Shown: positions 32,814 to 42,215, counted from the first letter of the stretch. The stretch: DNA of 64,000 nucleotides from an uncultured Phocaeicola sp. (GCA_944320815.1 CALUIZ010000002.1:1-64000); one strand, 5' to 3'. Notes: a model not told the origin generated them from the sequence alone. A program made the numbers and translations.

Positions 32814-34148
32814 ATGAAACGCATATTTTTATTGTCTTCTGCATTCATGGCTGGAATCTTTTCTGCCTGCGGAAGCTATCAACTGGAAGGAGAGGAAGGT
32901 GGAGAAGGGCAGCAGCAAGATTGCAGGATGGACTTGACGCTCGGCAATGCGGGTGAGTTTTCTTCGCCCTACCCCGTGACAGTGTATCTGTTTGATGCCG
33001 ACAATCGGTGCGTATTTCAGCATGTGGCCGCGTCGGAAACAGATATGCCGGTACTTGTGCAGGCAAAGGGGAGCTATGTGCTTTCTCTGTTTTCGGGCCT
33101 TTCTTCGGGTGAATACTCTTATCCGATGGAGACCCATCCCCGTCAGTTGCTGACCTTTGCCAAAGGAGGCCATGCGGAAGTTCCGTTGGCGGTAGGAAAG
33201 AATCACGTGCTGCTGGAACGGGATACGGAAGTCTCCGTTTCGCTTTCTTATGCAGTGGCGGGGCTTTATTTTTCATTCGGCTCATTTCCTTCCGATGTGT
33301 CGGAAGTGACGGTCCATGTGTCGCCGGTAGGATCCGGCATCTCTTTGGCGGGAGATATAGCCGATGACAGGCAGTTCGCGACGGTTTCCTGCCGGAAAGA
33401 AGGTTCCTGCTGGGTGGCAGGTCCGGTTTACGTGTTCCCTTCGGACGCTTCACGCGTGCATCTGTCTGTAAAATTGCGGCAGGGAAGCACGGAAACCGTT
33501 TATGGATATGACTATAATTCGTCTTTCAAGTCCGGAAGCATTTATCGTTTTGTCAGCGGGGAAAAAGGCGGAATCATTCTGGACGGCGAGAATCAGGTGA
33601 CGGGATGGCGGCCGGGTGTGGACATTGAATTCGGGTTCGGAGATCTGGTGGAGGAGGATGCGGACGATTGGGAAGAGGTGCCTGATGAGGGGGACGGTGA
33701 TGCAGGGGAGACGGATGGCGACATACTTTATGCGGATGAGCTGCCTGAAGCCGAGACTGTCTGGGGACCTTTCTACGTGTGGAAGGCGGAACCGTTGTCG
33801 GCCCGCAGTGTCCGGGCAGTGTTGTTGGCTCCTCGTCAGTGGGTGGTGACGGTGGATGAGGCCCGTTCTGTCTGCGAGGCTTATGAGGTGGATGACATGA
33901 CCGGATGGCGTGTGCTGACGTTGGAGGAAGCCAAAGAATTCCGTGACCAATATTCCGGAACGATTCTTGACTTGAGTGCCTTCCTTTATGAAAACGGCAT
34001 TGACCGTTTTGACAAATATGACCTCCGGTATCTCTGCAATGACTTCAATTCCACTTTCTGTTTCTATAATGACCGTATAACCAGTTCGGGCAAGACGGTT
34101 GATTATGGGCTTCGGCTTGTGAAAGAAGTGGTTGTGGAAAAGCGGTAG
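32814..34148 (+). CDS. Surface lipoprotein, fimbrillin-associated (FimB/Mfa2-like)
   Basis: 444 aa. Lipobox FSACG near residue 19. Two beta-rich domains (about 40-160 and 170-275) have the pattern of Bacteroides fimbrial anchor lipoproteins (VTVYLFDADNRCVFQH, then a late GYDYNSSF), followed by an acidic Asp/Glu/Gly linker (about 280-305) and a C-terminal domain that is separate and unidentified (VLTLEEAKEFRDQYSGTIL). Attachment to the outer membrane is inferred from the lipobox. The family is only approximate. Confidence 0.65.
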   Translation: MKRIFLLSSAFMAGIFSACGSYQLEGEEGGEGQQQDCRMDLTLGNAGEFSSPYPVTVYLFDADNRCVFQHVAASETDMPVLVQAKGSYVLSLFSGLSSGEYSYPMETHPRQLLTFAKGGHAEVPLAVGKNHVLLERDTEVSVSLSYAVAGLYFSFGSFPSDVSEVTVHVSPVGSGISLAGDIADDRQFATVSCRKEGSCWVAGPVYVFPSDASRVHLSVKLRQGSTETVYGYDYNSSFKSGSIYRFVSGEKGGIILDGENQVTGWRPGVDIEFGFGDLVEEDADDWEEVPDEGDGDAGETDGDILYADELPEAETVWGPFYVWKAEPLSARSVRAVLLAPRQWVVTVDEARSVCEAYEVDDMTGWRVLTLEEAKEFRDQYSGTILDLSAFLYENGIDRFDKYDLRYLCNDFNSTFCFYNDRITSSGKTVDYGLRLVKEVVVEKR

Positions 34149-34161
34149 GACGCGGAATGCA

Positions 34162-34198
34162 GGGGAAGACGCACGTTCAGAGAATGTGCTGCTTCCCC
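34162..34198. terminator. Convergent terminator between lipoprotein and DUF3109 genes
   Basis: GGGGAAG (34162-34168) pairs with CTTCCCC (34192-34198), with further inner pairing (GCAC/GTGC, TTC/GAA). The DUF3109 stop lies inside the hairpin. Confidence 0.7.
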
Positions 34199-34758
34199 AG
34201 TTCTTCAGCCACCAGTTCCAGCTCTGCATACCACTCTTCGCCGAACTTGCGTATCAGAGGCTCTTTCAGAAACTTGTAGACGGGGAGATTCTCTTTTTCT
34301 CCAAGCAGGACGGCGGCTTTGCAGACATCCCATCTGTGGTAGTTGACGGCCTTGTAGGGGCCGCAGTTGCCTACACGGACAGGATAAAGATGGCATGAAA
34401 CGGGTTTGTAGAAATTGCACTTTCCTTCTCTGAAAGCCTTTTCGATGGCACAGTAGCAGCATCCATTTTCGTCATAACAGGTGAATACGCAGTCTTTCCC
34501 GTTGACAATGGAGGTGACCAGGTCGCCTTCCTGGTCGATGTAGACAACGCCCTGTTTTTCGATGACAGCACGGGCTTCGGGGGAAAGTTCGTCCCAGATT
34601 ATGGGAAGTACTTCTTCCAGTTTCTCCACTTCTTCCTGTTCTACCGGTGCTCCGGCATCTCCTTCTATGCAGCATTTTCCTTTGCATGCGTGCAGGTCGC
34701 ACAGAAATTTCTCACGGAATATGTCCAGGCTTACTACTACATCACCAATCTGTACCAT
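34177..34758 (-). CDS. DUF3109 family cysteine-rich protein
   Basis: 193 aa from ATG 34758; the earlier ATG at 34785 lies at the promoter and is rejected. Eleven cysteines in clusters (CDLHACKGKCC, CVFTCYDENGCCYCA, then CNFYKPVSCHLYP) match the DUF3109/YkgJ type of putative zinc or iron-sulfur proteins. The function is unknown; it is conserved as a single gene in Bacteroidetes. Confidence 0.88.
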   Translation of the reverse strand: MVQIGDVVVSLDIFREKFLCDLHACKGKCCIEGDAGAPVEQEEVEKLEEVLPIIWDELSPEARAVIEKQGVVYIDQEGDLVTSIVNGKDCVFTCYDENGCCYCAIEKAFREGKCNFYKPVSCHLYPVRVGNCGPYKAVNYHRWDVCKAAVLLGEKENLPVYKFLKEPLIRKFGEEWYAELELVAEELGKQHIL

Positions 34759-34782
34759 AATTTGTCTGTTGTTTTTGCGAGG

Positions 34783-34790
34783 CAAAGGTA
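34783..34790 (-). promoter_or_regulatory. DUF3109 promoter -7 box
   Basis: The minus strand reads TACCTTTG, a TAnnTTTG match, 25 bp upstream of the chosen ATG. Confidence 0.6.
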
Positions 34791-34951
34791 CAGAATTTCT
34801 GTGGAATGGAGGTGTGTGCCGAAGACTCTGTGTGAAGCATATAGCCGTTAAAGAGAGTTAAAAGAATGAACGCTGCCCGCAGGTGATTCCTTTTCTTGCA
34901 CCGGAATCGATACCAGGCATTGTCTGGCTTGGGATATTCCAAATAAAATCT

Positions 34952-34959
34952 TATATTTG
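34952..34959 (+). promoter_or_regulatory. Promoter -7 box for the acyl-CoA ligase
   Basis: TATATTTG matches TAnnTTTG, with a TTGG -33-like element about 19 bp upstream. Confidence 0.6.
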
Positions 34960-34991
34960 CATTGTTAAAAATATTCAAAGACAATAACATA

Positions 34992-36806
34992 ATGACTAAC
35001 ACTTATTTGTCGCGTCTGATTCAGCGGCAGGCACATAAATATGGCGAGAAGGTCGCATTGAAATACCGTGATTATGCGACCGAGACTTGGAAGCCGGTGA
35101 CGTGGAACCGTTTCTCGGAACTGGTGGAGACTGTGGCTAATGCATTGGTGAGCCTCGGAGTGGAGGAGCAGGAGAACGTTGGAGTGTTTTCGCAGAACAA
35201 GCCCGAATGCCTTTATGTGGATTTCGGCGCATTCCGCGACCGTGTCGTGACCATTCCCCTGTATGCTACAAGCTCGGAAGCGCAGGTTCATTATATCGTG
35301 GATGATGCGTCGATACGCTACCTGTTTGTGGGAGAGCAGTATCAGTATGATGTGGCTTGTAGAGTGCAAGCTTTGTGCAAGTCGTTGAAACAGATTGTCA
35401 TTTTTGATTCGGAGGTGAAAAAAGCGGCTGGGGACAGAAACTCCATTTATTTTTCTGATTTTATGAAGATGGGCGCGGACCTGCAACACCATGAGGAGGT
35501 GGACAGACGTTCCTCCGCCTCTTCGCCGGACGACCTGGCCAGCATTCTTTATACGTCGGGGACAACGGGCGATTCCAAAGGGGTCATTCTGCAGCATTCC
35601 AATTATGAGGCTGCGTTTGAAGGCCACCGTATGCGTCTGGCGGACCTGGGCGAGAAGGATGTGGTGCTGAATTTTCTTCCTTTCACTCATATATTTGAGC
35701 GTGCATGGTCGTATTATTGTCTGGACTGCGGCTGTACGCTGTGCATCAATCTTCGTCCGCAGGACGTGCAGAAAACAATCCGGGAAGTCAGGCCGACGGC
35801 TATGTGCAGTGTCCCCCGGTTCTGGGAAAAAGTTTATGCAGCCGTGCAGGAAAAGATCAACGAGACGCACGGACTTGCCAAATGGATGATGCTGGATGCC
35901 ATTCGTGTGGGGCGCGAGCATAATATAGACTTCTTGATGAACGGAAAGACGCCGCCGCCTGTGCTGCACTGGAAATATCAGTTCTATGAAAGGACGATAT
36001 TCAGTCTCCTGAAGAAAACTATCGGGATAGAGAACGGCAATTTCTTCCCTACCGCCGGAGCTGCCATACCTTACAAGGTGGAAGAGTTCGTGCATTCTGT
36101 GGGCATTCACATGATAGCCGGGTATGGGCTGACAGAGAGTACGGCTACGGTTTCCTGTGAATGGAAGGGCGATTTTCGTCTGGGAAGTGTGGGACGTGTG
36201 CTGCCGGGTCTGAATGTGCGTATCGGAGAGGACAATGAAATACAGCTGAAAGGTGGTACGGTGACGAAAGGGTATTACAGGAAAGAGGCAAGGACACAGG
36301 CTGCTTTTACGGAAGACGGATGGTTCCGTACCGGAGATGCGGGTTATATCAGGGACGGCTTCCTTTATCTGACCGAACGCATCAAGGATTTGTTCAAAAC
36401 CTCCAACGGCAAGTATATTGCTCCCCAGGCGATAGAGACAAAACTGGTGGTGGATCGTTTCATAGACCAGATTACAGTCATTGCTGATGAACGCAAGTTT
36501 GTGTCCGCACTGATCGTGCCTGAATATTCGCAGGTGGAGAAATATGCCCGTGACCACAGAATCGCTTATGCTGACCGGAAAGACTTGTTGCAGAAGCCGG
36601 AAATCATCACTCTTTTCCAGACCCGGATTGACACTCTCCAGCAGGAATTTGCCCATTACGAGCAGGTGAAGCGTTTTGTTCTGCTTCCTGAGCCTTTCAG
36701 CATGGAACGTGGAGAACTGACCAACACCCTGAAGCTGAAGCGTGCGGTTGTGGCCCGGAATTATAAGGATATTATTGACAAGATGTACGAGGATACGGGT
36801 GAATGA
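34992..36806 (+). CDS. Long-chain fatty acid-CoA ligase (AMP-forming)
   Basis: 604 aa from ATG 34992; a frame start ten codons earlier is within 3 bp of the -7 box and unlikely. ANL superfamily: ILYTSGTTGDSKG is the P-loop A3 motif, GYGLTES A5, and FRTGDAGYIRDGFLYLTERI the A7-A8 hinge. It resembles the FadD/FACL proteins that lack a membrane segment. It activates fatty acids as acyl-CoA. Confidence 0.92.
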   Translation: MTNTYLSRLIQRQAHKYGEKVALKYRDYATETWKPVTWNRFSELVETVANALVSLGVEEQENVGVFSQNKPECLYVDFGAFRDRVVTIPLYATSSEAQVHYIVDDASIRYLFVGEQYQYDVACRVQALCKSLKQIVIFDSEVKKAAGDRNSIYFSDFMKMGADLQHHEEVDRRSSASSPDDLASILYTSGTTGDSKGVILQHSNYEAAFEGHRMRLADLGEKDVVLNFLPFTHIFERAWSYYCLDCGCTLCINLRPQDVQKTIREVRPTAMCSVPRFWEKVYAAVQEKINETHGLAKWMMLDAIRVGREHNIDFLMNGKTPPPVLHWKYQFYERTIFSLLKKTIGIENGNFFPTAGAAIPYKVEEFVHSVGIHMIAGYGLTESTATVSCEWKGDFRLGSVGRVLPGLNVRIGEDNEIQLKGGTVTKGYYRKEARTQAAFTEDGWFRTGDAGYIRDGFLYLTERIKDLFKTSNGKYIAPQAIETKLVVDRFIDQITVIADERKFVSALIVPEYSQVEKYARDHRIAYADRKDLLQKPEIITLFQTRIDTLQQEFAHYEQVKRFVLLPEPFSMERGELTNTLKLKRAVVARNYKDIIDKMYEDTGE

Positions 36807-36866
36807 GTGGAGGTGTGGATTTTTTTCGTAACTTCGCACCCGGAAAATAATAACGTTAATGCATAT

Positions 36867-37982
36867 ATGATTACTATAGAGCAGCTGAAAGATGTAAAAG
36901 AGCGGACGGAAGCTTTGTTCCGCTATCTGGACATTGAAGGAAAGAAAATCCAGGTGGAGGAAGAACAGCTCCGCACGCAGGCTCCCGGATTCTGGGACGA
37001 CCAGAAGGCGGCGGAAGCGCAGATGAAGAAGGTGAAAGGTCTGCAACAGTGGATTGCGGGCTATCAGGAAGTGAAGACTTTGGCCGATGAACTCCAGTTG
37101 TCTTTTGATTTCTACAAGGATGAGCTTGTGAGCGAAGAAGAAGTGGACGAGGCGTATTCAAAGGCCATCAGGGCGATAGAGGAGCTGGAACTGAAAAACA
37201 TGCTCCGCTCGGAAGCTGACCAGATGGATTGTGTGCTGAAAATCAATTCAGGCGCCGGAGGAACGGAAAGCCAGGACTGGGCTTCGATGCTGATGCGTAT
37301 GTATATGCGCTGGGCGGAAGCCAACGGCTACAAACTTTCGGTGGCTAATCTGCAGGAAGGGGATGAGGCCGGCATCAAGACTGTGACGATGAACATTGAA
37401 GGTGCCTATGCATATGGTTATCTGAAAGGGGAGAATGGTGTGCACCGTCTGGTGCGCGTGTCTCCCTATAACGCACAGGGAAAGCGCATGACCTCGTTCG
37501 CGTCTGTATTCGTCACTCCCTTGGTTGATGATTCGATTGAGGTGACGGTGGAACCTGCCCGTCTGTCATGGGATACTTTCCGAAGCGGTGGCGCCGGTGG
37601 ACAGAACGTGAATAAGGTGGAGTCTGGTGTGCGTCTGCGTTATCAGTACAAGAACCCTTATACAGGTGAGGAGGAAGAAATCCTGATTGAAAATACGGAA
37701 ACCCGTGACCAGCCGAAAAACAAGGAAAATGCCATGCGTCAGTTGAGGTCTATCCTTTATGACAAGGAGATGAAACATCGTATGGAAGAACAGGCTAAGG
37801 TGGAGGCTGGAAAGAAGAAGATAGAATGGGGGTCCCAGATTCGCAGCTATGTGTTTGATGACCGGCGCGTGAAGGATCACCGCACGAACTTTCAGACCTC
37901 GGATGTGAATGGGGTGATGGATGGGAAAATTGATGGATTCATCAAAGCCTATCTGATGGAGTTTGCGGACAAGGAAGTCTGA
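36867..37982 (+). CDS. prfB: Peptide chain release factor 2
   Basis: 371 aa from ATG 36867. The peptidyl-hydrolysis motif GGQ is at 244-246, and the stop-codon discriminator position reads S199-P200-Y201 where E. coli RF2 has SPF. The reading frame is continuous: the programmed +1 frameshift with an internal TGA near codon 26, found in most bacterial prfB genes, is absent (the equivalent region reads FRYLDIEGKK without a stop). RF2 recognises UAA and UGA. Confidence 0.95.
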   Translation: MITIEQLKDVKERTEALFRYLDIEGKKIQVEEEQLRTQAPGFWDDQKAAEAQMKKVKGLQQWIAGYQEVKTLADELQLSFDFYKDELVSEEEVDEAYSKAIRAIEELELKNMLRSEADQMDCVLKINSGAGGTESQDWASMLMRMYMRWAEANGYKLSVANLQEGDEAGIKTVTMNIEGAYAYGYLKGENGVHRLVRVSPYNAQGKRMTSFASVFVTPLVDDSIEVTVEPARLSWDTFRSGGAGGQNVNKVESGVRLRYQYKNPYTGEEEEILIENTETRDQPKNKENAMRQLRSILYDKEMKHRMEEQAKVEAGKKKIEWGSQIRSYVFDDRRVKDHRTNFQTSDVNGVMDGKIDGFIKAYLMEFADKEV

Positions 37983-38066
37983 TTGCGTAGAAAAAATGCC
38001 GTAAACTTGTCTTTTTCCTGAATAAGTTGTATTTTGGTAGCGTTAAAATCTAAAAAAACGAAAACT

Positions 38067-38216
38067 ATGGGAAAGAATAATGCCAATCGGGCAGCCAAAC
38101 GGCAGAATTTTGAGAAACGTGAAGAAGAAAAAGCGAACCGCCTGTTCAAGACAATATGTTTTGCACTGTTGTTGCTGGCATTGCTGATGATAGTGGCGTA
38201 TGCTTTGGTTTCTTGA
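38067..38216 (+). CDS. Small single-span membrane protein
   Basis: 49 aa from ATG 38067, with a strongly basic N terminus (KNNANRAAKRQNFEKREEEK) and one C-terminal membrane helix (ICFALLLLALLMIVAYAL). A TATTTTGG box (38030-38037) lies upstream. Function unknown; basic-then-helix small proteins of this kind accompany CYTH genes in Bacteroides by position only. Confidence 0.55.
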   Translation: MGKNNANRAAKRQNFEKREEEKANRLFKTICFALLLLALLMIVAYALVS

Positions 38217-38237
38217 TTCTGGAGGCATGTCGTAAGT

Positions 38238-38744
38238 ATGGCGCAGGAGATAGAACGCAAGTTTCTGGTCAAGGATGATTCTTATAAACGGATGGCATTT
38301 AAAAGTTATGCCATCCGTCAAGGCTATATCTGCAGTGACAGCGGACGCACGGTGCGTGTCCGTATTCGTGATGACAAAGGTTTTCTGACAATAAAAGGCC
38401 CGTCGGACGCTTCGGGCATGAGTCGATATGAATGGGAACATGAACTCTCTCTTCCGGAAGCGGAAGAATTGATGAAGCTTTGCAGGCCCGGAATGATTGA
38501 CAAGACCCGCTATCTTGTGAAGTGGGGCAGCCATACGTTTGAGGTGGATGAGTTCTATGGTGCCAACGACGGGCTTGTGGTGGCGGAGGTGGAGCTTGCT
38601 TCTGAGGACGAACCTTTCGGGTGTCCTCCTTTCCTTGGAGAGGAGGTGACAGGGCAGAGACGCTATTATAACGCATCACTGATGGTCTGTCCTTACAAAG
38701 AATGGTCTGCAGTACCTCCTGTAAACTCTCAAAATAGGGGGTAA
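38238..38744 (+). CDS. CYTH domain protein
   Basis: 168 aa. Starts with the CYTH signature EIERKFLV (4-11), followed by RVRIRDDKGFLTIKG, the KTRYLVKWG block and a C-terminal VVAEVELASEDEPF segment. The family binds triphosphates in a tunnel and includes inorganic triphosphatase, thiamine triphosphatase and class IV adenylate cyclases; short bacterial proteins of this kind usually hydrolyse tripolyphosphate. Confidence 0.9.
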   Translation: MAQEIERKFLVKDDSYKRMAFKSYAIRQGYICSDSGRTVRVRIRDDKGFLTIKGPSDASGMSRYEWEHELSLPEAEELMKLCRPGMIDKTRYLVKWGSHTFEVDEFYGANDGLVVAEVELASEDEPFGCPPFLGEEVTGQRRYYNASLMVCPYKEWSAVPPVNSQNRG

Positions 38745-38770
38745 AAACATTCAGGTGACAGTTTTTACCC
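38739..38770. terminator. Hairpin after the CYTH gene
   Basis: GGGTAAAAAC (38739-38748) and GTTTTTACCC (38761-38770) form a perfect 10-bp stem, with flanking pairing CTC.../GAG. The U-tract is inside the right arm rather than after it. Confidence 0.5.
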
Positions 38771-38849
38771 TGTGAGTTGTCTGATTTCATGGCCTTTGGC
38801 CTCTTCTTTTGCCGTAATATTGCGGTATCGAAAACAAAAGAAGACATTT

Positions 38850-39353
38850 ATGAAAACAGCTACTTTCGCTCAGAATTTATTGAGCATGCAGACAGAACTA
38901 CGCCATTTTGCCTATAAACTTACGGCAGACCATGATGATGCGGACGACCTTCTTCAGGAGACATCCTTGAAAGCGTTGGACAATGAGGAGAAGTATGTGG
39001 CTGAAACGAACTTCAAAGGATGGATTTATACAATCATGCGCAATATTTTCATCAACAATTATCGCAAAACGTTGCGTGACCAGACATATGTGGATTATAC
39101 AGATAATCTGTATTTCCTGAATCTGGGGGCCGATCTGACGGATGATTCACTGGAAAGTTCGTATGACCTGAAGGAAATCCGGAGAGTGGTCAATGCTCTC
39201 CCCAAAGAGTATCGGGTGCCTTTTGCCATGTATGTGTCAGGTTTCAAGTATCGTGAAATTGCGGACAAGCTGGGCCTTCCTTTGGGAACGGTGAAAAGTC
39301 GCATCCATTTTACCCGCAAAAAATTGAAGGAAGATCTGAAGGACTTCAGATAA
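38850..39353 (+). CDS. ECF RNA polymerase sigma factor
   Basis: 167 aa from ATG 38850. Region 2 is LRHFAYKLTADHDDADDLLQ, and region 4 is LPKEYRVPFAMYVSGFKYRE, IADKLGLPLGTVKSRIHFTR. The arrangement FANYxR/NIFINNYRK, with DADDLLQET, resembles the SigP/EcfP-like group of Bacteroidetes housekeeping ECFs. No anti-sigma gene is adjacent, unlike the pair at 18894-19869. Confidence 0.93.
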   Translation: MKTATFAQNLLSMQTELRHFAYKLTADHDDADDLLQETSLKALDNEEKYVAETNFKGWIYTIMRNIFINNYRKTLRDQTYVDYTDNLYFLNLGADLTDDSLESSYDLKEIRRVVNALPKEYRVPFAMYVSGFKYREIADKLGLPLGTVKSRIHFTRKKLKEDLKDFR

Positions 39354-39404
39354 GGAAGTTCCGTGTCTTGATGAGTTGCCGACGACACGGGATATTTGGC
39401 AAGG

Positions 39405-39450
39405 TTGTCTCAAGGTGAAATCTGATTTTATCTTGAGACAATCTTTTTTA
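39405..39450 (+). terminator. Terminator after ECF sigma
   Basis: TTGTCTCAAG (39405-39414) pairs with CTTGAGACAA (39432-39441), followed by T6. A second hairpin, CCGTGTC/GACACGG, sits just upstream. Confidence 0.8.
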
Positions 39451-39840
39451 TTTCTTTCTGAAATGTTTGCTGAAAAGCGGTTGCCAGACATAATGCCCCA
39501 GCAAGGAAGCAAGGAATACTCCCGTACAGTTTGCCGCAAAGTCCATCCAGTCACCACTGCGGTTTTCAGTGCAGGTGGACTGAAGGATTTCGATGCATCC
39601 GCTCATCAGGATGGGACACAGAATGGCACCGATAATCAGTCGTTTTGGACGGATGATGCGGTGGTGGAACAGATATTCTGTCCACAGGAGAGTGGACAGT
39701 CCTCCGTACATGCATATATGAACGACCTTGTCGATGTATGGGACTTCATTCAGGCTCGTTTCCGGTGGTGTGAAAAACGACAGATAACAGATTATCGCTA
39801 CAACGGCGAGAGAAACCGGATAATGTCTCAGGTAACGCAT
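39448..39840 (-). CDS. VanZ-like membrane protein
   Basis: 130 aa. Membrane helices at about 10-25, 40-60, 68-88 and 103-120, with the family pattern PYIDKVVHICMYGGLS (Asp-Lys-x-x-His) in the first loop. VanZ-like proteins are linked to teicoplanin resistance in Gram-positives; in Bacteroidetes their role is unknown. It converges on the ECF sigma gene and diverges from the symporter gene. Confidence 0.85.
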   Translation of the reverse strand: MRYLRHYPVSLAVVAIICYLSFFTPPETSLNEVPYIDKVVHICMYGGLSTLLWTEYLFHHRIIRPKRLIIGAILCPILMSGCIEILQSTCTENRSGDWMDFAANCTGVFLASLLGHYVWQPLFSKHFRKK

Positions 39841-39865
39841 TTGAGTAAATTTTTAATTTATGCCG

Positions 39866-39893
39866 CAAAAATACGATATTTTTTGTACATTTG
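39866..39893. promoter_or_regulatory. Divergent promoter boxes for VanZ and NSS symporter
   Basis: Minus-strand TATTTTTG at 39866-39873 drives the VanZ gene, and plus-strand TACATTTG at 39886-39893 drives the symporter. The two -7 boxes are 12 bp apart, so polymerases would exclude each other. Confidence 0.6.
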
Positions 39894-39937
39894 CTCCCTA
39901 TTTGAATGCTAATCGTAATTAAAAGACGGATTTATAT

Positions 39938-41299
39938 ATGAGTGAACGTGTCAGTTTTGGTAGCAGGATGGGAGCCATATTTGCGGCTGCAGGCTCTGCG
40001 GTCGGTCTGGGTAATGTGTGGCGTTTCCCTTATGAGGCAGGTAATCATGGAGGTGCTGCTTTTATCTTGCTCTATTTGGGCTGTGTCTTTATTTTTGGCC
40101 TTCCCATTATGATTGCCGAATTTACGATAGGCCGTCGTTCCAAGGCTTGTACGGGTGGGGCATATGAAGTGCTGGCCCCCGGCACTCACTGGCGGTGGGT
40201 CGGTTATCTGGGTGTGCTGACCGGCTTCCTTATATTGGGATATTATTCGGTGGTTGCTGGGTGGACACTTGAATACATCTGGCAGGCATTGACGGGAGGC
40301 TTTGTCGGGAAATCGTCGGGCGATTATGTCCGGATGTTTCAGGATTTCTCGCAGCATCCTTTTCGTCCGCTTGTGTGGCTGTTTGCCATTCTGTTCGTTA
40401 CTCACTGGGTGGTGGTGAAAGGGGTGAAGGACGGCATTGAAAAAGCGTCCAAGATTATGATGCCGCTGCTTTTTGTTCTGGTCGTTCTGCTGGCCGTTTG
40501 CTCGGTGGCATTGCCGGGGGCGGAAGAGGGGCTGAAGTTTCTGTTGTATCCGGATTTTGCCAAGGTTACTCCAGATGTTTTTCTGAGTGCCATGGGGCAG
40601 GCCTTTTTTTCCTTGAGCCTGGGTATGGGGTGCCTGTCAACTTATGCGTCTTATTTTGGAAGTAAGACTAGGCTGGGACAGACGGCGATGAGTGTCGGAC
40701 TGATTGATACGTTTGTCGCTGTGCTTTCTGGACTGATTATTTTCCCTGCCGCTTTTTCTGTAGGTATCCAGCCGGATGCCGGGCCTTCGTTGATATTTAT
40801 TACGTTGCCCAATGTCTTTCAGCAGGCTTTCGCCGGCATTCCTCTGCTGGCCTATATTTGTTCGGTGGCTTTTTATGTCTTGCTGGCACTTGCGGCCATC
40901 ACTTCAACCATATCTTTGCATGAGGTGTCTACCGCTTTTCTGCATGAGAAATTCCATTTCACCCGAAGCCGGGCTGCGGTTCTGGTCACGTCAGGCTGTA
41001 TGCTGACGGGTGTTGTGTCTTCATTGGCTTTGGGAGAGTGGAGTGCATTCAAGATCTGTGGAATGAATATGTTTGATGCATTGGATTTCCTGACAGCCAA
41101 AATAATGTTGCCGGTGGGAGGGATGTTCGCCGCTATTTTTGTCGGCTGGATTATTGACCGGAAAATCGTGAAGGGGGAGGTCACCAATTATGGTTCTTTG
41201 AGATCTTCCTATTATCCGGTATATCTCTTTATCCTTCGTTTCATCGCACCGGTTGGTATCATAATGATTTTTATGAACGAATTGGGCCTGTTGGGGTGA
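39938..41299 (+). CDS. Sodium-dependent transporter, NSS family
   Basis: 453 aa, about 11-12 membrane helices. The first helix has the signature GSAVGLGNVWRFPYEAGNHG, whose unwound region binds Na+ and amino acid in LeuT. Helix 6-like SLSLGMGCLSTYASYF fits too. Bacterial members take up amino acids with Na+. Followed after 7 bp by a helix-hairpin-helix gene. Confidence 0.92.
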   Translation: MSERVSFGSRMGAIFAAAGSAVGLGNVWRFPYEAGNHGGAAFILLYLGCVFIFGLPIMIAEFTIGRRSKACTGGAYEVLAPGTHWRWVGYLGVLTGFLILGYYSVVAGWTLEYIWQALTGGFVGKSSGDYVRMFQDFSQHPFRPLVWLFAILFVTHWVVVKGVKDGIEKASKIMMPLLFVLVVLLAVCSVALPGAEEGLKFLLYPDFAKVTPDVFLSAMGQAFFSLSLGMGCLSTYASYFGSKTRLGQTAMSVGLIDTFVAVLSGLIIFPAAFSVGIQPDAGPSLIFITLPNVFQQAFAGIPLLAYICSVAFYVLLALAAITSTISLHEVSTAFLHEKFHFTRSRAAVLVTSGCMLTGVVSSLALGEWSAFKICGMNMFDALDFLTAKIMLPVGGMFAAIFVGWIIDRKIVKGEVTNYGSLRSSYYPVYLFILRFIAPVGIIMIFMNELGLLG

Positions 41300-41306
41300 C
41301 GGACGG

Positions 41307-42215
41307 ATGTGGAAAGACTTCTTTTATTATTCCAAGTCAGAGCGTAGGGCGATAATTGTTCTGCTGGCATTGGCCGTTGTGGTGCTGACGGGAATTTTAT
41401 GGTGTGGGCGTGCCGGGAACTCTCTTCCTGTCATGGTAGACGGCGGGGATGCGGAGATTGATTCTTTTGTGGCTCAGATCAGGGAGCGTGAAAAAACTCG
41501 TTCTGCTTTTTCTGGTTATTCCCGTAGGTATGCAGAGAATCAGATCCAGCCTGTGTTGCAGACTTTTGACCCAAACTTGGCGGATTCTTTGGCGTTCCGT
41601 CGGTTAGGGATTTCGGCATTTGTGACCCGTAATATATTGCGTTATCGCGCGAGTGGAGGCAGGTTCCGTTCTCCAGAGGCATTTGCCCGTATTTATGGGT
41701 TGACGGACAGTCAGTTTGTGGCTCTGAAACCTTATATTTCCATTTCACCGGAGTTCCTGTCTCGCCGTGACACTTCTTTTGTACATGAGAAAAAAGAACA
41801 AACTTTTCCTCCCAAGTATGAGGAGGGGACTCTCGTCTCCCTGAATGAAGCCGATACTGCCCAGCTCAGACGTGTTCCGGGGATAGGTGCCGGATTAGCC
41901 CGCATGATTGTGGCTTATCGTCATAGATTGGGCGGCTTTTCACGGATTGAACAGTTGCAGGAGATTCCTCATTTGGGGGATGAGGTTAACCGATGGTTTA
42001 CGTTGAAGGATGGCCCTTACCGTAAATTGCGTGTAAATCATGATGGACTGGACCGTTTGCGCAATCATCCTTATATGGATTTTTATAAGGCGAAGGCCAT
42101 TCTTGAATACCGCCGGAAGCGTGGACGGATAAAGGATATTTCCCAAATGGCCATGTTTGAAGAGTTTTCGGAGGAGGATATCCGTCTGTTGTCTCCTTAT
42201 TTTTCATTTGAATGA
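41307..42215 (+). CDS. Membrane-anchored protein with three helix-hairpin-helix modules
   Basis: 302 aa. One N-terminal membrane helix (RRAIIVLLALAVVVLTGILW), then three ComEA-like HhH modules: SLAFRRLGISAFVTRNILRY, QLRRVPGIGAGLARMIVAYR (canonical PGIG) and FYKAKAILEYRRKRGRI. The PGIG motif binds DNA backbone in ComEA, so a periplasmic DNA-binding role is plausible. Operon partner is the symporter, 7 bp upstream. Confidence 0.85.
   Translation: MWKDFFYYSKSERRAIIVLLALAVVVLTGILWCGRAGNSLPVMVDGGDAEIDSFVAQIREREKTRSAFSGYSRRYAENQIQPVLQTFDPNLADSLAFRRLGISAFVTRNILRYRASGGRFRSPEAFARIYGLTDSQFVALKPYISISPEFLSRRDTSFVHEKKEQTFPPKYEEGTLVSLNEADTAQLRRVPGIGAGLARMIVAYRHRLGGFSRIEQLQEIPHLGDEVNRWFTLKDGPYRKLRVNHDGLDRLRNHPYMDFYKAKAILEYRRKRGRIKDISQMAMFEEFSEEDIRLLSPYFSFE

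Noticed and set aside
34965..37046. A 693-aa open frame antisense to the acyl-CoA ligase and prfB
   Set aside because: The plus strand encodes conserved proteins across the whole stretch; the antisense frame is a codon-usage shadow.
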